This document shows positions 6,413 to 11,636 of a stretch of 12,181 nt of DNA, in pieces (the stretch's first letter is position 1; every line of letters begins with the position of its first letter). Origin of the DNA: Alphaproteobacteria bacterium. GTDB lineage: Bacteria; Pseudomonadota; Alphaproteobacteria; UBA1280; UBA12223. Position numbers and translations under genes: made by a program. Where the stretch lies: assembly GCA_003450915.1 (NCBI GenBank), contig DMEM01000066.1, forward strand, positions 1-12,181. Reading direction: 5' to 3'. Under the pieces are notes generated by a model, which had not been told where the DNA came from, searched no databases, and saw nothing but the letters and a program-made list of their open reading frames with translations.

Positions 6413-6937
6413 ATGGAAAAGTTTAACAGTGTACTCGACTTTATTAACCAATATGAAGAAAAATATGCTGGGCCTATGTGTGTAGTATTTACACTTGAAG
6501 ACGTACTGGCACAATATCATTCATCTCTAAACATAGAGTCTATATGTAGTGTTGTTCCTCGTGCTCGTCACCTACTTACTCACTTACAAGCACGTGGTAT
6601 TAAATGCATTCTTACATCTAATACAGATAAAAAATCAACACTGAAAGTACTTTGTGAGACTGAACTTTACAAGTACTTTAACAGAGACGAAGATATTTTC
6701 TATATTTCTGGTGAAAGCCGTGATGAATATATGAATATTCTTGCTGAAAATGGTTTTGATCCGGAATCATCCATTGCAGTTGTAAGTAATACTGTAGGTT
6801 TTGAAGCAGTATCTGCTGCAAAAATGATTCCTCTTTGCTTTACCGGTGCTCCGGCAGCTGTTGTAGCTGAATTTTCTAAAACTCTCAGCGAGTGCTACCT
6901 CACTACTCTACAAACTGATAAGCTGGTTGAGTATTAA
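6413..6937 (+). CDS. HAD-fold pseudoenzyme, 174 aa, catalytic acids lost
   Basis: The protein keeps the HAD layout but not its chemistry. Motif I reads CVVFTLEDV, where T27 replaces the nucleophile Asp and E29 the second Asp. Motif II is CILTSNT (T68/S69). The region before motif IV (GESRDEYMNILAENGF) has Arg103 where a Lys is usual. Motif IV reads IAVVSNTVGFEAVSAAKM, with S125-N126 in place of ED, while the following helix is well kept. No cap domain fits between motifs I and II. It is most like the 5685 protein. This is almost certainly not a phosphatase; a binding or scaffolding role is possible but not shown. The start at 6413 has GGAG (6401-6404) 8 bases upstream; the TTG at 6395 precedes the Shine-Dalgarno sequence. 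It has its own promoter and terminator. Confidence 0.78.
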   Translation: MEKFNSVLDFINQYEEKYAGPMCVVFTLEDVLAQYHSSLNIESICSVVPRARHLLTHLQARGIKCILTSNTDKKSTLKVLCETELYKYFNRDEDIFYISGESRDEYMNILAENGFDPESSIAVVSNTVGFEAVSAAKMIPLCFTGAPAAVVAEFSKTLSECYLTTLQTDKLVEY

Positions 6938-6958
6938 TCTTTTTACGACTAATTTTAT

Positions 6959-6987
6959 GCTGCCTGATTTATTCAGGCGGCTTTTTT
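6959..6987 (+). terminator. Rho-independent terminator after HAD gene 6413
   Basis: GCTGCCTGA (6959-6967) pairs with TCAGGCGGC (6973-6981), with one T·G wobble, around a 5-base loop. Six T follow at 6982-6987. It lies 21 bases after the stop codon. Confidence 0.95.
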
Positions 6988-7020
6988 AATTTTTAATCGA
7001 TATTATAAGAATACACTTAT

Positions 7021-7029
7021 TGCTATAAT
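7021..7029 (+). promoter_or_regulatory. Extended -10 promoter of gene 7061
   Basis: TGCTATAAT is a perfect extended -10 element (TGnTATAAT). No good -35 box lies 17 bases upstream, as expected for this class, so it differs from the TTGAAA promoters of the HAD genes. The ATG at 7028 overlaps the hexamer and cannot be the translation start. Transcription near 7036 gives a leader of about 25 bases. Confidence 0.7.
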
Positions 7030-7042
7030 GTTTTCCAACTTT

Positions 7043-7061
7043 TTATACATAGGAGGTATAA
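7043..7061 (+). promoter_or_regulatory. Leader hairpin presenting the Shine-Dalgarno of gene 7061
   Basis: TTATAC (7043-7048) pairs perfectly with GTATAA (7056-7061), which includes the A of the start codon. The 7-base loop ATAGGAG (7049-7055) carries most of the very strong AGGAGGT Shine-Dalgarno sequence. The same design occurs at the paralogous gene 7924. Confidence 0.5.
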
Positions 7062-7744
7062 TGAGTGTTATTACAAAAATTAAAAATCTAGAGGATCACC
7101 TTTTAAAAATGTTTATTCGTGATAACCCTATTACCTTAACAGAAGAAAACTTGAATATAGTTTTCTCAAATAACATTCATGGTGCTCCTTTTGCAAACTA
7201 TCAAGAACATCTTGCTGCAATGTTTGATTTTTTATATGGACTTAAAGCTGAACATCATAAAAATAATTATAGACTTTATAAACCTATAAAAGTTTTAAGC
7301 CAAGTATATTTTTGTTATTTTTTACTAAAAGATGCTAGTGAAAACAAAAAGTCTTTTTTCGAAAAGCACAACATTTTACAATATGATGAAAACACTTTTG
7401 CTCGTCTAATTTCTTACCTTTTTATAGAAATTGAAGACCAGCTTTTTTTAGAAAAAGAAATACTCGCAGAATTTTCAATAAGTCATATTTACTTAGTCGA
7501 AGAAATTGATATTTTAGTGCAATTATTTTATCCTCAGCTAAATTCACATGTAAAAAACTCTATGATATATACATATAATGAAAATATGACATTGCTTATC
7601 ACATATACAGATATGAAAAAAGGCTATTGGCGTAACAAACACTTTGTTCATCTTTTAGTATACGGAACTATTCTAACACGGCAAAAAACATACCCTTTAT
7701 TAAAAACTATACCAGAGTTACAAAAACTACAAAAAACGACTTAA
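7061..7744 (+). CDS. Hypothetical protein, 227 aa, paralog of the 7924 gene
   Basis: No family is recognised. The protein is a clear paralog of the next gene product. Shared blocks are FDFLYGLK (55-62; FEFLIGLN in the partner), VYFCYFLLKD (82-91), KKSFFEKHN (96-104), DENTFARLISY and IEIEDQL (109-128), and a C-terminal signature YWRNKHFVHLLVYG (189-202; SWRNNRFVHLLIYG in the partner) followed by an Arg-Gln pair. The sequence is rich in Phe, Tyr and Leu and predicts as mainly helical, with no obvious signal peptide or certain membrane span. The start is ATG 7061, with AGGAGGT (7051-7057) 3 bases away and the promoter just upstream. The 7028 ATG lies in the -10 box. It is monocistronic, with a strong terminator. 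Confidence 0.8.
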   Translation: MSVITKIKNLEDHLLKMFIRDNPITLTEENLNIVFSNNIHGAPFANYQEHLAAMFDFLYGLKAEHHKNNYRLYKPIKVLSQVYFCYFLLKDASENKKSFFEKHNILQYDENTFARLISYLFIEIEDQLFLEKEILAEFSISHIYLVEEIDILVQLFYPQLNSHVKNSMIYTYNENMTLLITYTDMKKGYWRNKHFVHLLVYGTILTRQKTYPLLKTIPELQKLQKTT

Positions 7745-7760
7745 TTTATCAATTCATTTT

Positions 7761-7798
7761 ACCCCCCTGCAAGCTAGTTTCTGCGGGGGTTATTTTTT
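7761..7798 (+). terminator. Rho-independent terminator after gene 7061
   Basis: ACCCCC (7761-7766) pairs with GGGGGT (7785-7790). After a two-base bulge, GCA (7769-7771) pairs with TGC (7782-7784). A run of six T follows at 7793-7798. It lies 16 bases after the stop codon and is the most GC-rich stretch of its neighbourhood. Confidence 0.93.
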
Positions 7799-7835
7799 AT
7801 TTCTTAAAAATATCTAATTTTTATTAAAATTAATC

Positions 7836-7864
7836 TTGAATTTTAATAACTTTTAAACAATAAT
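7836..7864 (+). promoter_or_regulatory. Possible promoter of gene 7924
   Basis: TTGAAT (7836-7841), 17 bases, then AATAAT (7859-7864) keeps the -35 style of the array, but the -10 is poor. An alternative is ATTGAATAATG at 7880-7890, which aligns with the extended -10 region of the paralogous gene 7061 (ATTGCTATAATG) but has lost a base. Either could serve; I cannot decide between them. Confidence 0.4.
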
Positions 7865-7903
7865 AGTTGCGTACCCACAATTGAATAATGTTTCACCATT
7901 TTT

Positions 7904-7924
7904 TGATACACTGGAGGTGTATTA
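7904..7924 (+). promoter_or_regulatory. Leader hairpin presenting the Shine-Dalgarno of gene 7924
   Basis: ATACAC (7906-7911) pairs perfectly with GTGTAT (7917-7922). A G·T and a T-A pair (7905/7923, 7904/7924) extend it to the A of the start codon. The loop is exactly TGGAG (7912-7916), the Shine-Dalgarno core. It is the strongest of the start-site hairpins here and close to the form of CsrA/RsmA binding sites, with GGA in the loop of a short stem. Confidence 0.55.
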
Positions 7925-8616
7925 TGAAAAAGAATGAATCTATTTTACCTGAAATCATGCGTTTAGAAAAACACCTACGCACAGAATTTCACCTTGACAA
8001 CATGGTCGAGATAACTAAAGATAACAATCACGTTATTTTCCCTGTAAAAAAACAGAATGTTGTTTTTGACAATGCAAAAAAATCTCTGACAGTAATGTTT
8101 GAGTTTTTAATCGGCCTTAATTCCACAGAAAACAAACAAGAACATCCAGAAACATATAGGTTTATCGAGCTTTTAAGCTCTGTTTACTTCCTAAACTATA
8201 TTCTAAAAGATCTAAACACTCAAAACAAATCCGAATTTTTTGAAAAGTACAATACCATGCCTGATGATGAGCTATCATTTGCCTGCCTGATTGCTTATAT
8301 GCTTATGAATATTGAAGATAAGCTATCAGAAAATTCTGAACTTTACGTTACATTTACAAAAAAGCATGGCTATTTGGCAAATGAACTAGTTATTTTAGCT
8401 AAGCTTGTTCGCCTTCAGTTAAATGGCTTCATAGAAACTGCTCCAGCTTACGGTTACAAATATGAAGCAATCGAAGCCTGCGACATGCTCAATGGTTCAT
8501 GGCGTAATAATCGCTTTGTTCACCTTTTAATATACGGAGCTCCTTTAGAACGTCAAAGCATAAGTCCTTTGAATAAATCGTTAGCGTCACTAGGCTTAAT
8601 TAAAGAGCCGGCCTAA
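7924..8616 (+). CDS. Hypothetical protein, 230 aa, paralog of the 7061 gene
   Basis: This is the second member of the unknown pair. Conserved blocks against the 7061 product are FEFLIGL (59-65), VYFLNYILKD (87-96), KSEFFEKYN (102-110), DELSFACLIAYMLMNIEDKL (115-134) and the C-terminal SWRNNRFVHLLIYG (192-205) with ER-Q after it. The N-terminal 50 residues are much more divergent. No signal peptide, membrane span or catalytic motif is apparent. Conservation of W, R-N, F-V-H and Y-G at the C-terminus suggests a functional surface, but its role is unknown. The start is ATG 7924, with GGAGG (7913-7917) 6 bases upstream; the in-frame ATG at 7888 lies before the Shine-Dalgarno sequence. It has its own leader and terminator, and is followed by mnmE. 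Confidence 0.8.
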   Translation: MKKNESILPEIMRLEKHLRTEFHLDNMVEITKDNNHVIFPVKKQNVVFDNAKKSLTVMFEFLIGLNSTENKQEHPETYRFIELLSSVYFLNYILKDLNTQNKSEFFEKYNTMPDDELSFACLIAYMLMNIEDKLSENSELYVTFTKKHGYLANELVILAKLVRLQLNGFIETAPAYGYKYEAIEACDMLNGSWRNNRFVHLLIYGAPLERQSISPLNKSLASLGLIKEPA

Positions 8617-8633
8617 TAATATCGACTTCATCC

Positions 8634-8669
8634 ACTCCTCTGCCAGATTATATCTGCAGAGGAGTTTTT
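8634..8669 (+). terminator. Rho-independent terminator after gene 7924
   Basis: ACTCCTCTGC (8634-8643) and GCAGAGGAGT (8656-8665) pair perfectly. After a single bulged C (8644), AGAT (8645-8648) pairs with ATCT (8652-8655). T runs on to 8669. It closes the accessory array just before the mnmE promoter. Confidence 0.95.
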
Positions 8670-8680
8670 CATTTGTTTAT

Positions 8681-8709
8681 TTGACTAAATGGTGTAAAAA
8701 TACTATATT
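8681..8709 (+). promoter_or_regulatory. Promoter of mnmE (TTGACT-N17-TATATT)
   Basis: TTGACT (8681-8686), exactly 17 bases, and TATATT (8704-8709) form a near-consensus sigma70-type promoter 12 bases after the preceding terminator. The TTG at 8681 that opens a longer reading frame is therefore the -35 box, not a start codon. Confidence 0.8.
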
Positions 8710-8752
8710 GAGAAAGTTCAATTATTATTTATTAAATCAAGAAAGATTAATC

Positions 8753-10135
8753 ATGAGTATTTTTAATAAAACTACTATTGTTGCAGTGGCAACTTCTAAG
8801 CTTGCTGCAGGTGTTGGTATTATTCGCCTATCAGGGCCTAAAGCTATTGAAGTTACAGAAGTTCTAGCCCCTAGCTTTAAAAACGAAAAAAACAGATTTT
8901 TGCATTATTGTGAGCTTATTCATAATGATGAAGTTTTAGATAAGGTAATGGTAGTTAAGTTTAAAGCTCCGCACTCATTTACAGGTGAAGATGTTGTAGA
9001 AATTCAATGTCATGGATCAACAGCTGTATTAAATAAAGTAACAGATGTTCTACTTAGTTTTGAAGGCGTAGCTCCTGCTGGTCGAGGAGAATTCTCAAAA
9101 CGTGCTTTCTTAAATGGCAAAATGGATCTAACAGAAGCTGAAGGTTTATGTGACCTTATTACAGCAGAAACAGACCAACAAAGAAAACAAGCTCTAAAAC
9201 AGCTTGATGGTGCTCTAGGTAATAAATTTGAACACTGGAGAGAACAAATTATGCACCTACTAGCTCATGTAGAAGCATCTTTAGATTTTCCAGATGAAGA
9301 GCTTGAAATTATGGAACAAGCAAATCTTAAAGATAAGGTTGAAAACCTAATTAACGAATTTGATATGGCTATTTCTCAAAAAGCAGGTCAACGACTACGT
9401 GAAGGTTTTTCTATTGCTATTATTGGTAAGCCAAATGCTGGTAAATCAACTTTAACAAACCTTCTTACAGGTAAACAGACTGCTATTGTTAGTGAAATTG
9501 CTGGTACTACTCGTGATGTTGTACAAGCTCATTTAGATATTGCAGGCTTCCCTGTTGTTCTACAAGATACAGCAGGTATTAGAGAAACTACAGATGAGAT
9601 CGAAGCTGAAGGTGTTAAGCGTTCTTATAAATCTGCAAAAATGGCTGACTTATTATTGCTAGTTGTTGATTCTGCAGAAATTAATAATATTGATGAAGAG
9701 CTACTTAAACAGCTACAGCCTGGCAAATCAATTATTTTAAGTTCAAAATCAGATATTAATCAAACAGTAAATATCCCTAATAGCTTGCAATATAATGATA
9801 ATCAGTATAAAATAATGGATGTAAACCTAACTGATGATAAATCATTAGATAAAGTATTTCCAGAACTTGAAACAATGCTTAAAGCATTATTTAAAGATAC
9901 AGAAGATGGCGCATTCTTAACAAGAAAACGTCACACAAATGCAGTAATTGAAGCAAAAGGTCACCTAGTAAACGCTCTTGCTTTATATAACAACCCTGCT
10001 GCGGCTTATTCATTAGCAGATTTACTAGCTCAAGATTTAAGAGATTGTTCTGCTAAAATTGGTGAAATTACTGGTAAAACAGATGTTGAAGACTTACTTG
10101 ATTTAGTATTCTCAACTTTCTGTATCGGTAAATAA
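8753..10135 (+). CDS. mnmE: tRNA modification GTPase MnmE (TrmE)
   Basis: MnmE works with MnmG to install the aminomethyl-type group on U34 of tRNAs that read split codon boxes. The product is 460 aa, the usual length. The N-terminal tetrahydrofolate-binding domain begins TTIVAVATSKLAAGVGIIRLSG (from residue 7), a central helical domain follows, and the G domain is inserted at about 215-375. It shows G1 GKPNAGKS (225-232), G2 GTTRD (251-255), G3 DTAG (272-275) and the C-terminal FCIGK with C457, needed for modification. The G4 box reads SKSD (331-334) where NKxD is usual. Phrases such as AHVEASLDFPDEE and DVEDLLDLVF point to alphaproteobacteria. I start at ATG 8753 because upstream codons lie in the promoter; the Shine-Dalgarno sequence is weak (AAGAAAG at 8739-8745). 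Confidence 0.97.
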   Translation: MSIFNKTTIVAVATSKLAAGVGIIRLSGPKAIEVTEVLAPSFKNEKNRFLHYCELIHNDEVLDKVMVVKFKAPHSFTGEDVVEIQCHGSTAVLNKVTDVLLSFEGVAPAGRGEFSKRAFLNGKMDLTEAEGLCDLITAETDQQRKQALKQLDGALGNKFEHWREQIMHLLAHVEASLDFPDEELEIMEQANLKDKVENLINEFDMAISQKAGQRLREGFSIAIIGKPNAGKSTLTNLLTGKQTAIVSEIAGTTRDVVQAHLDIAGFPVVLQDTAGIRETTDEIEAEGVKRSYKSAKMADLLLLVVDSAEINNIDEELLKQLQPGKSIILSSKSDINQTVNIPNSLQYNDNQYKIMDVNLTDDKSLDKVFPELETMLKALFKDTEDGAFLTRKRHTNAVIEAKGHLVNALALYNNPAAAYSLADLLAQDLRDCSAKIGEITGKTDVEDLLDLVFSTFCIGK

Positions 10136-10190
10136 CCAGCACTAAGAAATTTAATATTAAACAAAAAGAAGGAAAAGTTTGCCAAATACA

Positions 10191-10218
10191 CTATAATTTT
10201 TAGTTTATAAAATTATAG
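10191..10218. repeat. 10-bp inverted repeat downstream of mnmE
   Basis: CTATAATTTT (10191-10200) and AAAATTATAG (10209-10218) are perfect inverted copies around an 8-base spacer. The stem is nearly all A-T, so it is a poor terminator, although it is the only hairpin close after mnmE. It also contains TATAAT (10192-10197) without a clear -35 box. Confidence 0.5.
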
Positions 10219-10219
10219 A

Positions 10220-10318
10220 TTTAAGATTAATTTTTTATTTTTGTGAGAATGGAAAGCGCAGTGTACTAAAGTACATGAGCATCACAAAAGCACAACAAAA
10301 ATAAAAAAGTATCTTAAA
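10220..10318. repeat. Long imperfect palindrome between mnmE and engB
   Basis: Outer arms TTTAAGAT (10220-10227) and ATCTTAAA (10311-10318) are perfect inverted copies. Inside them a perfect 14-bp arm, 10231-10244 with 10295-10308, continues the stem. At the apex TGTAC (10258-10262 region) pairs with GTACA across a TAAA loop, flanked by a GCGCA/TGAGC pairing with one G·A mismatch. The whole folds as one stem-loop of about 99 bases. It has no oligo-T tail. It resembles the intergenic palindromic repeat or MITE class in form, but no second copy is in this window, so that label is inference. Confidence 0.6.
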
Positions 10319-10320
10319 GG

Positions 10321-10342
10321 TAAATTTTTAAGTAAAAATTTA
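10321..10342 (+). promoter_or_regulatory. Hairpin at the engB start codon
   Basis: TAAATTTTT (10321-10329) pairs perfectly with AAAAATTTA (10334-10342) around AAGT. The stem ends on the A of the engB start codon. The only Shine-Dalgarno-like bases, AAAGG (10316-10320), are 21 bases from the ATG, directly before the stem, so folding would bring them next to the start. The stem is all A-T. Confidence 0.4.
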
Positions 10343-10968
10343 TGACAAAGAATAAAACAGTACATACACCTAAGTATAAACACATTGAAGGATCTTCTGC
10401 AGAATTTGTATTCTCAGCTCATCCTGATGAAGTATTTCCTGAAGAAACAAAGCCTGAAGTTGCTTTTGTTGGTAGATCTAATGTTGGTAAATCTTCATTA
10501 ATTAATGGCTTTTTAGGCCGTAAAAAGTTAGCTAGAACATCAAGCACTCCAGGGGCTACTCGTTCTATTCACTTTTATGATATTAACCAATTTTTATTAG
10601 TAGATTTACCTGGATATGGTTATGCTAAATTAAGTAAGGCTAAGTCAGCTCAAATTAATGCTTGGGTTACTGAATACTTTGCATCTCGTAGAACTTTAAA
10701 ACTAGTTTGTGTACTAGTTGATGGTAGACACGGTCTAAAAGAATTAGATAAAGACATGCTACAAACTTTAGTAGAGCTTGGTGTTCCATCACAAGTAGTT
10801 TTAACAAAGTTTGATAAAGTTAAAGCAGCTGAATTTAAAAAAGTTGAGAAAAAAGTTAAACAAGATTTAGGCATGATTGTTGGAACAAACCCTAATTATG
10901 TTGTAACTTCAGCTGAAAAACGCTATGGCATGGAAGAACTTGAAACCGCTATATTTGATATGATATAA
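10342..10968 (+). CDS. engB: Ribosome biogenesis GTP-binding protein EngB (YihA/YsxC)
   Basis: EngB is an essential Era-like GTPase needed for late assembly of the large ribosomal subunit. The 208-aa product carries the full set of G motifs: G1 GRSNVGKSS (44-52), the switch I region with STPGAT (68-73), G3 DLPGYG (88-93) with the family's typical VDLPGYGYA wording, G4 TKFD (155-158), and a G5-like TSAEK (189-193). Length and order are standard. The start ATG at 10342 gives the expected N-terminal extension before the G domain; no nearer Shine-Dalgarno sequence is present, and a hairpin overlaps the start. The gap to mnmE is unusually long and full of inverted repeats. It is followed after 35 bases by the peptidase gene, probably in one transcript. 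Confidence 0.96.
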   Translation: MTKNKTVHTPKYKHIEGSSAEFVFSAHPDEVFPEETKPEVAFVGRSNVGKSSLINGFLGRKKLARTSSTPGATRSIHFYDINQFLLVDLPGYGYAKLSKAKSAQINAWVTEYFASRRTLKLVCVLVDGRHGLKELDKDMLQTLVELGVPSQVVLTKFDKVKAAEFKKVEKKVKQDLGMIVGTNPNYVVTSAEKRYGMEELETAIFDMI

Positions 10969-11003
10969 TAGCAGTATTATCATCAACTAAAAAAGGTAAC
11001 ATC

Positions 11004-11612
11004 ATGAAAAAGCTACTACTATTATCAAACCACTTAGGAGCGATTTCTAATGTGTTAGAAGCAGGTAAAACAGTTGCTTTTATTCCTACTGCTGGTGATG
11101 TATATGATAATCCATATTTTGTAACTGAAGCTAGAGAAAAACTACTAAATTTTAATTATAAAATCGTAGATCTTTCGTTAGCAGAGCTTTCAAAAACTGA
11201 AATAATAGAAAAACTTAATAAAGCTGATGCTCTATTTATTTCTGGTGGTAATACGTTTTATTTACTGAAAGAAATACAAAGAAAAAACTTAAAACCTATT
11301 ATTCAAGAAAAAGTAAATAACGGAATGCTTTACATTGGTACATCTGCTGGAACCGTTATTGCAGGAAATGATATCGCGCATATTGCCCCAATGGTAAGCC
11401 CTAAGCTAGCACCAGAGTTAAAAGACACTAAAGGGCTAGAGCTATTTAACGATTATATTGTTCCGCATGCTGATAATCAAAAATATAAAGACATGGCGCA
11501 AGAAATAGCAAACAGTTTACCGTCTGCTATTTTATTAGATGATGATCAAGCTCTGTTAGTAGAAATTGATAAAAACAAACAAATAATTAAACCATTAACA
11601 TCAATAAAGTAA
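11004..11612 (+). CDS. Peptidase E-like protein, family S51
   Basis: Family S51 peptidases (type enzyme PepE, aspartyl dipeptidase) cleave small peptides after N-terminal Asp in the cytoplasm, using a class I glutamine amidotransferase-like fold. The 202-aa sequence shows the glycine strand ISGGNTFYLL (79-88), the nucleophile elbow IGTSAGTVIAG with S114, and VPHAD with H155, spaced as in the family. The N-terminus (KKLLLLSN... AFIPTAGD) also fits. Substrate specificity is not shown by the sequence, and a cyanophycinase-type relative is possible but less likely given the small size. The ATG at 11004 has AAGG (10993-10996) 7 bases upstream. It follows engB by 35 bases and precedes the regulator by 24 bases, so the three are probably an operon. 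Confidence 0.85.
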   Translation: MKKLLLLSNHLGAISNVLEAGKTVAFIPTAGDVYDNPYFVTEAREKLLNFNYKIVDLSLAELSKTEIIEKLNKADALFISGGNTFYLLKEIQRKNLKPIIQEKVNNGMLYIGTSAGTVIAGNDIAHIAPMVSPKLAPELKDTKGLELFNDYIVPHADNQKYKDMAQEIANSLPSAILLDDDQALLVEIDKNKQIIKPLTSIK

Positions 11613-11636
11613 AAAATTAATAAGGAGACTATTAAG

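Noticed and set aside
7028..7060. Start of the 7061 gene at ATG 7028
   Set aside because: That ATG overlaps the TATAAT of an extended -10 element; AGGAGGT precedes the ATG at 7061 and the paralog aligns from there.
7888..7923. Start of the 7924 gene at ATG 7888
   Set aside because: It has no Shine-Dalgarno sequence of its own; GGAGG lies between it and the ATG at 7924, and the region aligns with the non-coding leader of the paralogous gene 7061.
8681..8752. TTG start giving MnmE 24 extra residues
   Set aside because: The TTG is the first part of a TTGACT -35 box and the extension covers the -10; family MnmE proteins begin near SIFNKTTIVA.
10650..10874. 74-codon minus-strand open frame within engB
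   Set aside because: It is antisense to the conserved G4 region of EngB, with no supporting signals.
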